Assembly: GCA_049791675.1 (NCBI GenBank)
Contig: JBARAD010000299.1
Coordinates: 1-62,532 of the forward strand
Source of the DNA: Chryseosolibacter sp049791675
GTDB lineage: Bacteria; Bacteroidota; Bacteroidia; Cytophagales; Cyclobacteriaceae
Direction: 5' to 3'
DNA: 62,532 nt
Part shown: positions 54,527 through 62,390 of the stretch, one piece after another
Layout: each line of letters begins with the position of its first letter
How positions within the stretch are numbered: position 1 is the first letter of the stretch
The notes under the pieces: model-generated
Told to the model about the DNA's origin: nothing
What the model saw: only the letters and a program-made list of their open reading frames with translations
Database searches by the model: none
Translations under genes and position numbers: made by a program

Positions 54527-54805
54527 TCAAGAAACAGATTCAAAAAGGTTTACTGTCATCACATCTACCAGACGCGCCACATGCTGGTGCAATTTCAGGA
54601 CGTTTTCTTTTGTGTCTTCAACAATCATCAAGATCCGCTGCTTATCGCCATTGTTCAGTTGAACGGATTGAAAATCCAAAACCGGAACACGCCGGCGTGT
54701 AAAGATCATATGAATCCTTGTGATGATGTTCATATCACATTCCGTCTCAATAATAAAAATATATTGATTGCGCTTATCATTCGTTGCCAATTCGATCATT
54801 TTCAC
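54527..54805 (-). CDS. Orphan ACT-domain protein (acetolactate synthase small-subunit-like)
   Basis: A 92-residue protein; the second Met (residue 3) could also start it. Residues about 12-85 form a compact beta-alpha-beta ACT pattern: NQYIFIIETECDMNIITRIH, FTRRRVPVLDFQSV and KQRILMIVEDTKENVLKLHQ, then LVDVMTVNLFE. This is the style of the regulatory small subunit of acetolactate synthase, in particular the short IlvM form, yet no ilv gene is nearby. It lies 53 bases downstream of the DeoR gene and 227 bases upstream of the lyase on the same strand. Overlapping plus-strand frames are weaker. Function unknown; ligand binding is likely. Confidence 0.65.
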   Translation of the reverse strand: MKMIELATNDKRNQYIFIIETECDMNIITRIHMIFTRRRVPVLDFQSVQLNNGDKQRILMIVEDTKENVLKLHQHVARLVDVMTVNLFESVS

Positions 54806-54857
54806 TTACTCATTATTATCTGTTTTTTAAGAAAATCGGGACACATCATTAGCCTTT

Positions 54858-55655
54858 CTATGCTGCCACAATGATCACCTCGATGCCCATACTTTCCAAT
54901 TTGTTTTTATTTTCTTCGGAAACTCCGCTATCCGTTATGATTGCGTGTATTTTTTCGATGCCGGCAATAAAAGCAAATGCCCGTCTTTGAAATTTGCTCG
55001 AGTCAGCCACAACGATCACTCTTCGCGAAATTTCAATCATGATCTGATTCAATTGTGCCTCCTCGTTATTGGGCGTGGAAATGCCATGACTGATATCAAA
55101 TCCGTCAACGCCGATGAACAATAAGTCACAGAAATAGTTCTTAAAACCCTTTTCCGCCAGCATCCCCACGAGGGACACCGAATTTCGTCTCAAAATTCCG
55201 CCTGGAACGATAACGTTAATGTTCTTATGCTTGGAAAGATAATTGGCGATATTAATGGCATTCGTGATGACGGTGAGGTTTTCGAACTTGCTGAGATTTT
55301 TGGCAAGCTCGAAAGTCGTCGATCCTGAATCGAGGATAATCGTGTTACCCTCTTCAATAAGACCCGCAGCCCGCTTCCCTATTTCCTGTTTTTCCAGCAA
55401 ATGCTTCTTCTGTTTGTCTGATAACGGATAATCAAGACCAACATAAGGCTGGGTGAATTTCATGGCACCTCCCCTCGCCCGGAGAAGCATGTTCTTCTTC
55501 TCAAGCTGTTCCAGATCATTCCTGATCGTGACCGAACTGACTCCCAGTGATTCACTCAATGCATTGACATTGACTTGCCCGTTCTTTTCCAGGTGGGCAA
55601 GGATTGCCATTCTCCTGCTTACCGTTGATTTTGCTGACTTTCGCTTTAATTTCAT
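54858..55655 (-). CDS. DeoR/GlpR-family transcriptional regulator (copy 2)
   Basis: A 265-residue repressor that is nearly the same protein as copy 1 at 45099: the HTH (RRMAILAHLEKNGQVNVNAL, GVSSVTIRNDLEQLEKKN) and most of the sensor domain (ILDSGSTTFELAKNL, LLFIGVDGFD) align residue for residue over long stretches. The C-termini differ most. It lies between the agaS-like gene upstream and the ACT gene downstream. A TTCATTCGTCTTTTTCG motif is 22 bases upstream of its start. Both copies point the same way, so they form a 10-kb-spaced direct repeat. Confidence 0.92.
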   Translation of the reverse strand: MKLKRKSAKSTVSRRMAILAHLEKNGQVNVNALSESLGVSSVTIRNDLEQLEKKNMLLRARGGAMKFTQPYVGLDYPLSDKQKKHLLEKQEIGKRAAGLIEEGNTIILDSGSTTFELAKNLSKFENLTVITNAINIANYLSKHKNINVIVPGGILRRNSVSLVGMLAEKGFKNYFCDLLFIGVDGFDISHGISTPNNEEAQLNQIMIEISRRVIVVADSSKFQRRAFAFIAGIEKIHAIITDSGVSEENKNKLESMGIEVIIVAA

Positions 55656-55676
55656 TTATACTATAAGAACGTGTCT

Positions 55677-55695
55677 GTTTCATTCGTCTTTTTCG
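55677..55695 (+). promoter_or_regulatory. Putative DeoR operator upstream of deoR copy 2
   Basis: GTTTCATTCGTCTTTTTCG lies 22 bases upstream of the start codon at 55655. It matches the motifs near deoR copy 1 and agaS in the core ATTCG with T-rich flanks. Confidence 0.45.
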
Positions 55696-55882
55696 CACAA
55701 ACCCATATTCATGTTATCATGGTACATATCGCCCCGGGAACAATACTCAGTCTTAAAGCACTCATAACGGTGAATCTGCTTTTCCGCCGCGATAGCCTTG
55801 ATCTTTTGTAATATCAAATCCAGGTAAGACAGATTCTTCTCTGTTGCCTCTTCCCGCCATGCGCAATCCAGTGCAGAATATT

Positions 55883-57070
55883 TTAATGGTTCAATGCTTC
55901 ATGTTCACGCTTGAACTCATAGATCGGAAAGATTTCAACCACACGTGAAATGGCACCGGTAGCGGAAGGAGAATCCGGCTGAAGCCCCAGTTGAAGTGAT
56001 TTGAAAAATGCCAGTAATTGCGCGGGAAGCACACTGCATACGGCTAAAAATTCCTCCCTTACCTTTCCTCCGTTTTCTGAAAATGAAAAAGAATATTCCA
56101 GAGCAACATCAGGCATCATTTTTTCCATTACGCCAACTTCTAACAATGGAGGATTGCCCCTTCTCATGGACGCTACCAGATCTTTTTCATATTTCTGCAC
56201 ATAGGGGTCGTTTGAAAAAATATATACGACCAAAGTATCCTCATCAATCACGGCCTTTGGTCCATGCCGAAACCCGAGGAAAGAGTCGTCTTTACAAATA
56301 ATCTTACCATCTGTAAGCTCCTGAAGTTTTAAATGCGATTCAGTGGCCGTGCCATGCAAAGGTCCTGAACCCAAAAAAACAGCGCGCTTAAAATTCTTTT
56401 CGGAAATCGTCCGGAAATCATCAAAATAGTAGTTGATAACCTTTCTGCCATACTGCGCCAGCGTATCAACCACTGTCTTGTTATTTTCCAACGTCTGCAT
56501 TTCGGCCAAAAGCATTCCTGCCAGTAACATACCCGTGTAACTGCTGGTCATTGCAAGGCTTTGATCGTTGGCCTCCTCCGGCAAAGTGAAGACGAATCTG
56601 CGGTCATCCGAGTCACCGTACATCGCAAGGGAACCCGCTGCATTACACGTGATGATCAAATGATAACAGGTGTCGCAAAGTTCATCCGCCAGGGAAACTG
56701 CAGCCAAACTCTCAGGGCTGTTCCCTGACCGGGCGAATGAAATCAACAGCAAGGGTATATCCCGCCTGAGATAATCTTTCGGATGGGACACAAGATCCGT
56801 AGTGCAGATCGCCTCTGAAACGATCTTCGTATTCCGCTGAAAGGCGCCTGACAATGAGCGCCCGATATATCCGCTTGTCCCTGCCCCTGTCAAAATAATT
56901 CGCTTCGAATCAGACAAGGCTCTTTCTAAAAAGCGGTTGATCCCGGATTGATCTTCATTAAGCTTTGCCCAGATTTTTTTCCATAGCTCCGGTTGTTGAG
57001 AAATCTCTTTTGCGGTGTGGACTGCTCCCTTTGCTGTTAAAGTGTCCAAATCCAAACCCAGGTAGCCCAT
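55883..57070 (-). CDS. AgaS-like SIS-domain isomerase/deaminase
   Basis: A 395-residue protein with two SIS domains. Key blocks are ILTGAGTSGYIGRSLSGAFQ (phospho-sugar binding), ISFARSGNSPESLAAV, and GSGPLHGTATESHLKLQELT in the second domain. The start MGYLGLDLDTLTAKGAVHTA is typical of AgaS, which converts galactosamine-6-phosphate to tagatose-6-phosphate and ammonia (or isomerises tagatose-6-phosphate). Length fits the family. It heads the operon-like row agaS, deoR, ACT, lyase; the 228-bp gap before deoR may hold a second promoter. A pair of ATTCGTT inverted repeats lies 38-64 bases upstream of its start. Confidence 0.88.
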   Translation of the reverse strand: MGYLGLDLDTLTAKGAVHTAKEISQQPELWKKIWAKLNEDQSGINRFLERALSDSKRIILTGAGTSGYIGRSLSGAFQRNTKIVSEAICTTDLVSHPKDYLRRDIPLLLISFARSGNSPESLAAVSLADELCDTCYHLIITCNAAGSLAMYGDSDDRRFVFTLPEEANDQSLAMTSSYTGMLLAGMLLAEMQTLENNKTVVDTLAQYGRKVINYYFDDFRTISEKNFKRAVFLGSGPLHGTATESHLKLQELTDGKIICKDDSFLGFRHGPKAVIDEDTLVVYIFSNDPYVQKYEKDLVASMRRGNPPLLEVGVMEKMMPDVALEYSFSFSENGGKVREEFLAVCSVLPAQLLAFFKSLQLGLQPDSPSATGAISRVVEIFPIYEFKREHEALNH

Positions 57071-57100
57071 AAAAGTCTGTTAAAACCTATTATCAGAGGC

Positions 57101-57134
57101 TAAAAGTAACGAATAAAAGACAAAACCATTCGTT
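57101..57134 (-). promoter_or_regulatory. Palindromic DeoR-type operator and promoter element before agaS
   Basis: AACGAAT (57108-57114) and ATTCGTT (57128-57134) are exact complements with 13 bases between. On the minus strand the proximal arm reads TCTTTTATTCGTTACTTTTA, close to my memory of the E. coli AgaR consensus (TTTCRTTT-type repeats), and contains TACTTTTA, a 7-of-8 match to the Bacteroidota -7 element. The site lies 31-64 bases upstream of the agaS start. Confidence 0.55.
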
Positions 57135-57230
57135 TTCTTACTTTTTTTAAGATATAAATTTTCCTTTTCTTTGTTTTGTTGATTTACAACTTACTTTACA
57201 TACCCGGAAATTCCTTGCCGCGCCCTAAGG

Positions 57231-57260
57231 GGTCTGGATTCACCTCCTCCGGACCTTTTT
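57231..57260 (+). terminator. Hairpin with T-run, possible terminator of an unseen plus-strand transcript
   Basis: GGTCTGGA pairs with TCCGGACC (one G-U) and is followed by five T on the plus strand. No plus-strand gene lies just upstream, so it might end a small RNA or antisense transcript from the agaS control region. Confidence 0.35.
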
Positions 57261-57619
57261 AGTTTTTCGATCCCTTTCCTTTTTTACGGCTTACTGAAAA
57301 AAAAATGTGGCTGCAGAGAATGGATCACATCAGGCCTTGGCCGACATTTTAAAAATCGCCGGGATCTATCCAACAGAAGGGCGGCTGCGAACCCTGGATC
57401 GATCATAATCTGTTGCTGGAAAAAATAAGAACATGCTCTGAATGCGATAGACCGCACCTGGATCTTCAGGACATACGCTATAGAATAATGGAAAGCCGGC
57501 CACAGTATGTTACCGGTTTTCGATCCGGGAAATATGAATATTCGTGGATGCGCGGCGCATGACATCGTGCGCAACCCATGCAATAAAACCTGCCGCGGGC
57601 AGAAGAAACCTTTGTCTTT

Positions 57620-59854
57620 TCAATGATACAGCTTTGACAATGTCTTTTCCGTGAGTGTGCCACGATGGCTTTCCCTCAGATTCCTGATTTTCTCGAGACC
57701 TATTTCATTCGACATAAACTGTGGCTTCAAGAAAAAGGCGTTGCGCAAATAACTGATGATGTCAGCGATTTCCTGATCCGTGAGATTATTCTCAAACGCA
57801 GGCATACTTCCATTCAATTCATAGCGCTGGCCATTGACCTGGATCGGACCCGTCATACCTTTTAATATGATCATCGCCAACCGGTCAACGGGGCCTGTAA
57901 CATATTCGGAGTTCTTTAACGGCGGCGCCAGGTTCTCAATACCTTCACCACCAGGGCCATGGCAGGAAGCACAGCGCGAACGGAACAGGGTGAAACCTTT
58001 TTTCCTTCCCTGCTCCGGGATCGTTACCCGGGCAAAGATTGAATTCTTGTTTCCCTCGCGTTTGTTTTGGATCGTCTCTGCGAGCATGCGCTTCAGTGAT
58101 CCATTTGCTTTTTCGCTGTTCGTTTTTTCAGAGACGGCAGGGAGATCTTCCAAACCGCTCAGACTACTGATCACAGCTTCCTGGTATAACGCCTTCTCTG
58201 AATACACGTCCGCTATCTTAAGAAGCACGGGTAAAAACGTTTCTCTATCGTGATTAACCCAGGGACCCAACGAAAGGGCTAAATAAAGGTCGGTGACAGA
58301 ATCAGCCATGGCCAATAAATTCGTTGACAGTCCTGTCATCGCTTCAACGTTATCGCCGGAAACAAATTCTTCCGCCAGGACAAGCGCATGGGCCCTCATC
58401 ATGGAACTTCCCGAAAGGGCCACCTCTTCAAGCATTTCAAAAGACAATGCACCCAATCCATGAAGTGTGTTTAAAGCATGTAATGCGGGTACCTCGTTTT
58501 TGCTGTCGAACGCCAGCGCCTTTAATTCCGGAATAACGGAGATATGATTCTTATAGATTAAGATCTGCTGGGCGCGGTCCCTGATCCAGCCATTACCGGA
58601 TTCCAGCAACTTCACCAGCTCCGGACCCGAAGCGTTATCAAGTTCGGGAAGCTTATTCAACGCCGTGCCTATATGTTTGATCTTCAATATCCGTCCCATC
58701 CCAATAATGCTTTCAAGCTTCTTGGTGACAACCTGCTCTTCGTAATAGGGAGTTATATCCGCCCGGTGCTGAAGAACCCCCCTGTGCATATCGACCAGGT
58801 ACATCGCGCCATCCGGCCCATCCAAAAGTTTTACCGGACGGAACCCCTCATCGGTTGAAGCAATAAATTCCTCATGTTCGTAAGCTTGTCTGGCCGTAGT
58901 GCCAATGCTTTCAAAAGACAGGATGTTGCGTTTGACCAGATTACCCGTCGGCTCACAAACGAAAGCATTTTGATGGAAGCTATCCGGAAAATGACCTCCA
59001 CGGTATATTAATGGTCCACAGGCAGCGGTAAAATTCACCAGCTTGCCGTCTTGATCCAGTATGCCAGTGTCATAACCTCTGTTAACCGTAGTGGGATGTA
59101 ATGGAAAAACACGCTGGTTGGCGGTCAAAATTTTATTGATGGCCTCTTTGGGCCTCAGATATTGGTTGCGGATCATCGTATTGGGTAATACATAATCGCC
59201 TATTAATTGTGTAGTATTATTATTGTAATACAGGCGTCCCCAATTATCCTTGGCGATGCCCCATTGTCCCCGGTAAGACGTTGCTTCCTTTTTCCATTTG
59301 CCATCCTTCAACTGATACCTGAAGTGTGAATTCGAGTTGTATATCCAGTTGTCAATGTTCATCATTAAGCCGTTGGGTGTGTGCTCCACATTTCCGTCAA
59401 AGGCGTACAACGAATCGACCAGTGTTTTTTTGCCGGGTTTGTCTTGATTGATCTCTACGAACCACAGGTTGGGAGGCGCCACGTATAGTAAGCCCCCATA
59501 GGCATGAGCAATTGCCCTGGGAAGCACCAATGAGTCCAGGAATACTTTGCCGTGATCCGCCACACCGTCATTATCAAGATCCTCCAGAATTGTGATCCTT
59601 CCATTGGGCTCATCCTCACCACTACCCCGAACGTTAGGCATAAAACCAGGCATTTCCACCACCCACATTCTGCCCTGGTGATCGAAGTCCATTGTCACGG
59701 GAGCTTCAATAAGCGGCTCCGAAGCAACGAGTTGCAACTCAAAGCCATCGGCAATCTGATAATTCTCGAATGAAACTACAGGTTCCTGAAAATGGGTCTG
59801 GCAGCTGAAGAAGAAAAAACAAATGAAAGAAAAGTATACGACTGAAGGTTTCAT
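57620..59854 (-). CDS. PVC-type membrane-bound dehydrogenase with HEAT repeats and cytochrome c
   Basis: About 744 residues from the ATG at 59854, chosen because MKPSVVYFSFICFFFFSC is a lipoprotein signal. Five extra residues are possible. Residues about 30-390 form a beta-propeller of the PVC-type membrane-bound dehydrogenase family (MDFDHQGRMWVVEMPGF, GRITILEDLDNDGVADHG). HEAT-like helices follow (VPALHALNTLHGLGALSFEM), and the C-terminus is a cytochrome c (SRCASCHGPGGEGIENLAPP, the haem Cys pair at 628 and 631 from the chosen start, with GSMPAFENNLTDQEI as the Met ligand region). It probably oxidises a sugar or alcohol in the periplasm or at the cell surface. It lacks a close same-strand partner downstream. 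Confidence 0.88.
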   Translation of the reverse strand: MKPSVVYFSFICFFFFSCQTHFQEPVVSFENYQIADGFELQLVASEPLIEAPVTMDFDHQGRMWVVEMPGFMPNVRGSGEDEPNGRITILEDLDNDGVADHGKVFLDSLVLPRAIAHAYGGLLYVAPPNLWFVEINQDKPGKKTLVDSLYAFDGNVEHTPNGLMMNIDNWIYNSNSHFRYQLKDGKWKKEATSYRGQWGIAKDNWGRLYYNNNTTQLIGDYVLPNTMIRNQYLRPKEAINKILTANQRVFPLHPTTVNRGYDTGILDQDGKLVNFTAACGPLIYRGGHFPDSFHQNAFVCEPTGNLVKRNILSFESIGTTARQAYEHEEFIASTDEGFRPVKLLDGPDGAMYLVDMHRGVLQHRADITPYYEEQVVTKKLESIIGMGRILKIKHIGTALNKLPELDNASGPELVKLLESGNGWIRDRAQQILIYKNHISVIPELKALAFDSKNEVPALHALNTLHGLGALSFEMLEEVALSGSSMMRAHALVLAEEFVSGDNVEAMTGLSTNLLAMADSVTDLYLALSLGPWVNHDRETFLPVLLKIADVYSEKALYQEAVISSLSGLEDLPAVSEKTNSEKANGSLKRMLAETIQNKREGNKNSIFARVTIPEQGRKKGFTLFRSRCASCHGPGGEGIENLAPPLKNSEYVTGPVDRLAMIILKGMTGPIQVNGQRYELNGSMPAFENNLTDQEIADIISYLRNAFFLKPQFMSNEIGLEKIRNLRESHRGTLTEKTLSKLYH

Positions 59855-59856
59855 GT

Positions 59857-60240
59857 TTATATCGGGCATTGACTGATAAAATATTTAACATCGGATGCTA
59901 CAGGGGATACCGATCGCATGAATTCCAATCGACTGATTATCAGCGGCTCGTATCTGCTATTGCAGTTGAATTCGTTCGGGACATAATAGAAATTTCCTTC
60001 AACCAGACTGTTCCTTTTTGCTTTTTGAATCACTGAAAGTTGACAATATCCATCACCTTGCCAGTGCCATTCGTCTCCGAAGCCGGTAAACATAGGCGGT
60101 GAATTGCTGCAATGCAAATACTTTTTCCAAATAAGAACGCGAACGTTATGGACGGGCCCACGGTTATTCCTGCGCGTCACAGCGTCAGATCCGGCTCGCG
60201 CACACGGGGTTAGGGTAGCTGAGCGCCGCGAATTGGGCAT
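59857..60240 (-). CDS. Unidentified ORF ending two bases before the cytochrome lipoprotein start
   Basis: A 127-codon frame whose TAA stands two bases before the ATG at 59854. Residues about 45-127 (SPPMFTGFGDEWHWQGDGYC, NFYYVPNEFNCNSRYEPLII) look coding, the first 40 do not (PNSRRSATLTPCARAGSDAV). It therefore looks like the C-terminal part of an older gene or a small protein with a later, unseen start. No family is recognised. The tight spacing suggests a common transcript with the downstream gene. Confidence 0.4.
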   Translation of the reverse strand: MPNSRRSATLTPCARAGSDAVTRRNNRGPVHNVRVLIWKKYLHCSNSPPMFTGFGDEWHWQGDGYCQLSVIQKAKRNSLVEGNFYYVPNEFNCNSRYEPLIISRLEFMRSVSPVASDVKYFISQCPI

Positions 60241-60369
60241 CCGCGCCGGGCGTCAATAATTTAATGGAACACGTCGGTGAATTTGCCGGCTGCCCGCGTC
60301 TCATTGAACCCATATGAAATTTCGGGTGGTCAGTAAATATCTGATTTTAGACAATTCAGCATATCGCTG

Positions 60370-60594
60370 ATGAATTCCGCCGGATTCCTTCCCAACTTTA
60401 TGACGCAATGCATCATGAACATGGAGGGAAGCGTAAACTGGCGACTGAAGGAGAACTACATCAAAGCATGGGTCTACGCCATACTATTCCTGGTCATGAT
60501 ATTCAAGAGCATCATACAAGACAGCCCGGCTGAACATGCAGAAGCTCAGGAGCAAGTGCAGCCGCTCAGCGGCCCCTTTAAGATTGCACCTTGA
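60370..60594 (+). CDS. Possible small membrane protein, 74 residues (weak)
   Basis: A plus-strand frame with one hydrophobic stretch (IKAWVYAILFLVMIFKSII) and a polar tail (AEHAEAQEQVQPLSGPF). The first 18 residues with several Met codons leave the start open; MNMEGSVNWRLKENYIKAWV from 60418 is an alternative. It is isolated in a gene-poor stretch and might be chance. Confidence 0.3.
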   Translation: MNSAGFLPNFMTQCIMNMEGSVNWRLKENYIKAWVYAILFLVMIFKSIIQDSPAEHAEAQEQVQPLSGPFKIAP

Positions 60595-61190
60595 TTAATA
60601 TCTGTACCTTCATCTCCTCACCCTTTTGAACCTAAACACAGTGACCCTTATTATCATCTACCTGACAGGAAAGATCATCCACTACGGTGCACGCAAGTTT
60701 CAATTGCTGACATCGATGGCCGCAATGAATGAGGGCCCGTCCTGCCATAGTCACAGGTCATCAGGCGTGATACGGCCTTCGGAAGAAACGGCGGTAGCCT
60801 CCTGAAATCCGAGGGAAAACCCCGGCAATAGAGAAAGCGCTATTCAGAGGCTTCGGTACTGCAAGGTGGATACGCTTCAGCGGTTCAAATTTTCCCGAGG
60901 CTGAATTGGTGGCGCTTGCGTGGGCCGCGTCTTCATCCGCATTTTGCTTCAAGTCGCCATCTGCGACCCAAAGCGTCCCATACATCCCGCCGGAATAATT
61001 CGCGCCGGAGGTCGGCGACGCGAAATATCCGGATGGATTCCCGGGAAGCGATCTTCACGCGCCGCGAACATTCACGAGCGTAAAGGCATGGAGAGATGAT
61101 GCGTTAATGGAGACCGGGCTACTCGGGCCGGTGGTGATCAGGGTAGGGATGAAGGAGTGAGTGGGTAAGTAACCTCCATCAGGACCAACG
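60595..61190. other. Gene-poor region with degenerate coding-like frame
   Basis: About 600 bases. On the minus strand a frame at about 61160-60761 keeps a coding-like character (LPGNPSGYFASPTSGANYSG then GMYGTLWVADGDLKQNADED) but is broken by a TGA near 61055. It has no recognised family and could be an eroded gene. Confidence 0.35.
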
Positions 61191-62036
61191 TTGACAATTC
61201 ATTTTACAATCGAGGAGGCCGCCGATGAATGCACTGCCTCCGGCACCACCTTGCGGGAATACTGGGGAATTGTTCCCGGAAACAGCGTGTCTGATATTCC
61301 CGTGGACGAGTCGCCAACCAGCACGAGTCAGCTAACGATATTTGAAGGGCCGCAAAACATCGGTACAAATTACGCGTCACGGATCCGGGGATATATTTGT
61401 CCGCCCACAACCGGAAGCTATACGCTCTGGATCGCCAGCAATGACCATAGCGAACTATGGCTGAGTACCGACGACAACCCGGCCAACAAACAAAGGATAG
61501 CTTACCTAACCAGAGCAGTTGAGCCCCAACAATGGGACCGGTTTGCAACGCAGCGATCGGCACCCGTTATATTGGAACGTGGCAAACGATATTATGTTGA
61601 AGCATTACACAAGCAGGGTATCGGCACCGATCACATCGCAGTAGGCTGGCAGTTGCCTGACGGGACATTTGAACGACCCGTTTCCGGCGCACACCTTTCT
61701 CCGTTCGAAGCAAACCTGAGTTCTTTAGCCGCGGACACAGACCATGCCCGAAGCCAGCAGTCCTCACGTTACTCGGAGATCAACGTCTTTCCCAACCCTG
61801 CACGTAGCGGAGCATCGTCATTGATACTCGCGGGATACGGTGACTTTAAGGAAACCGTTGATACGAACATTAAGATAATCAATATGACCGGCGAAATTAT
61901 CTATGCAGATAAGATCTTCTGTGGCGGTGATTGTGATGCCTATCCGCTGAACCCTGACCACATGACTCCCGGATTGTACATGGTCGAAATGGAGATGAAT
62001 GGTACCCGGCATTCCCGGCGATTGGTAGTCAAATAG
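61191..62036 (+). CDS. PA14-domain protein with T9SS sorting domain, 5'-truncated
   Basis: 281 codons. Residues about 15-170 are a PA14-like beta-barrel (LREYWGIVPGNSVSDIP, RIRGYICPPTTGSYTLWIAS, WLSTDDNPANK, YYVEALHKQGIGTDHIAVGW). Residues about 195-281 are a type IX secretion C-terminal domain (VFPNPARSGASSLILAGYG, MTPGLYMVEMEMNGTRHSRR then LVVK). Such proteins carry an N-terminal signal peptide, which is missing here: the frame begins MTIHFTIEEAADECTASGTT. The gene has probably lost its catalytic or signal-bearing front part, or that part lies out of frame upstream. If still expressed it would not be exported. Confidence 0.75.
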   Translation: MTIHFTIEEAADECTASGTTLREYWGIVPGNSVSDIPVDESPTSTSQLTIFEGPQNIGTNYASRIRGYICPPTTGSYTLWIASNDHSELWLSTDDNPANKQRIAYLTRAVEPQQWDRFATQRSAPVILERGKRYYVEALHKQGIGTDHIAVGWQLPDGTFERPVSGAHLSPFEANLSSLAADTDHARSQQSSRYSEINVFPNPARSGASSLILAGYGDFKETVDTNIKIINMTGEIIYADKIFCGGDCDAYPLNPDHMTPGLYMVEMEMNGTRHSRRLVVK

Positions 62037-62068
62037 TGCAAAGCTTTTTTTATTGAAGTCCCACGCTT

Positions 62069-62108
62069 GCTCTCCCCAGAGCCTTCGTTCGAGGCTCTGG
62101 GGGAGAGC
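62069..62108. repeat. Strong hairpin, 16-bp arms
   Basis: GCTCTCCCCAGAGCCT pairs with AGGCTCTGGGGGAGAGC (one bulged G) round a 7-base loop. It lies 32 bases after the T9SS gene. The only T-run precedes it, so it is not a classic terminator. Confidence 0.75.
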
Positions 62109-62247
62109 GTCTTCAAAATTTAATATTTAAGATTAGCGCTTGAAGAAAATTCAAAGTTTAAGATTTAAGATCGGGAGGCAGCTCAAGTACAATAAGACCA
62201 GTCTCAATTTTAAATTTTCTAATCTTACATTTTAAATCTTACCTCTC

Positions 62248-62280
62248 CCTCAGAGTCACTGGCTTGTCAGGACTCTGAGG
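62248..62280. repeat. Second hairpin, 10-bp perfect arms
   Basis: CCTCAGAGTC and GACTCTGAGG enclose a smaller CTG/CAG pair. With the first hairpin it flanks an A/T-rich stretch of about 130 bases in which TTTAAGATTTAAGAT on one side faces ATTTTAAATCTTA on the other. Confidence 0.7.
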
Positions 62281-62390
62281 CACGCGGACGAAACTCTGGG
62301 TGCTGCACTCACATCTTAATGCAGACATCGACTTCAGGTGCAACCTCGCGTTAGTTCGACGCGGAGACTTCTGACGCAAATTCTATTTCA

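Larger units (their letters stand above)
57071..57619. other. Intergenic region between agaS and the cytochrome c lipoprotein
   Basis: About 550 bases holding the palindromic operator (57101-57134) and the hairpin at 57231. The right half shows short frames of 60-100 codons on the minus strand (57284-57583, 57478-57663) that look non-coding. Otherwise nothing was recognised. Confidence 0.4.

Noticed and set aside
54460..54874. Two overlapping plus-strand frames of 80 and 122 codons
   Set aside because: They lie opposite the ACT-domain gene, whose pattern is recognisable, and show no domain themselves.
57284..57663. Minus-strand frames after the cytochrome lipoprotein gene
   Set aside because: Cys/Arg/Phe-rich composition with no pattern; shadows of intergenic DNA.
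60761..60985. 74-codon minus-strand gene
   Set aside because: The frame continues with coding-like sequence upstream but is broken by a stop; kept only as a note in the gene-poor region entry.
62069..62108. Terminator of the T9SS gene
   Set aside because: A very strong stem, but the T-run precedes rather than follows it on the plus strand, and the minus strand shows A; listed as a repeat instead.
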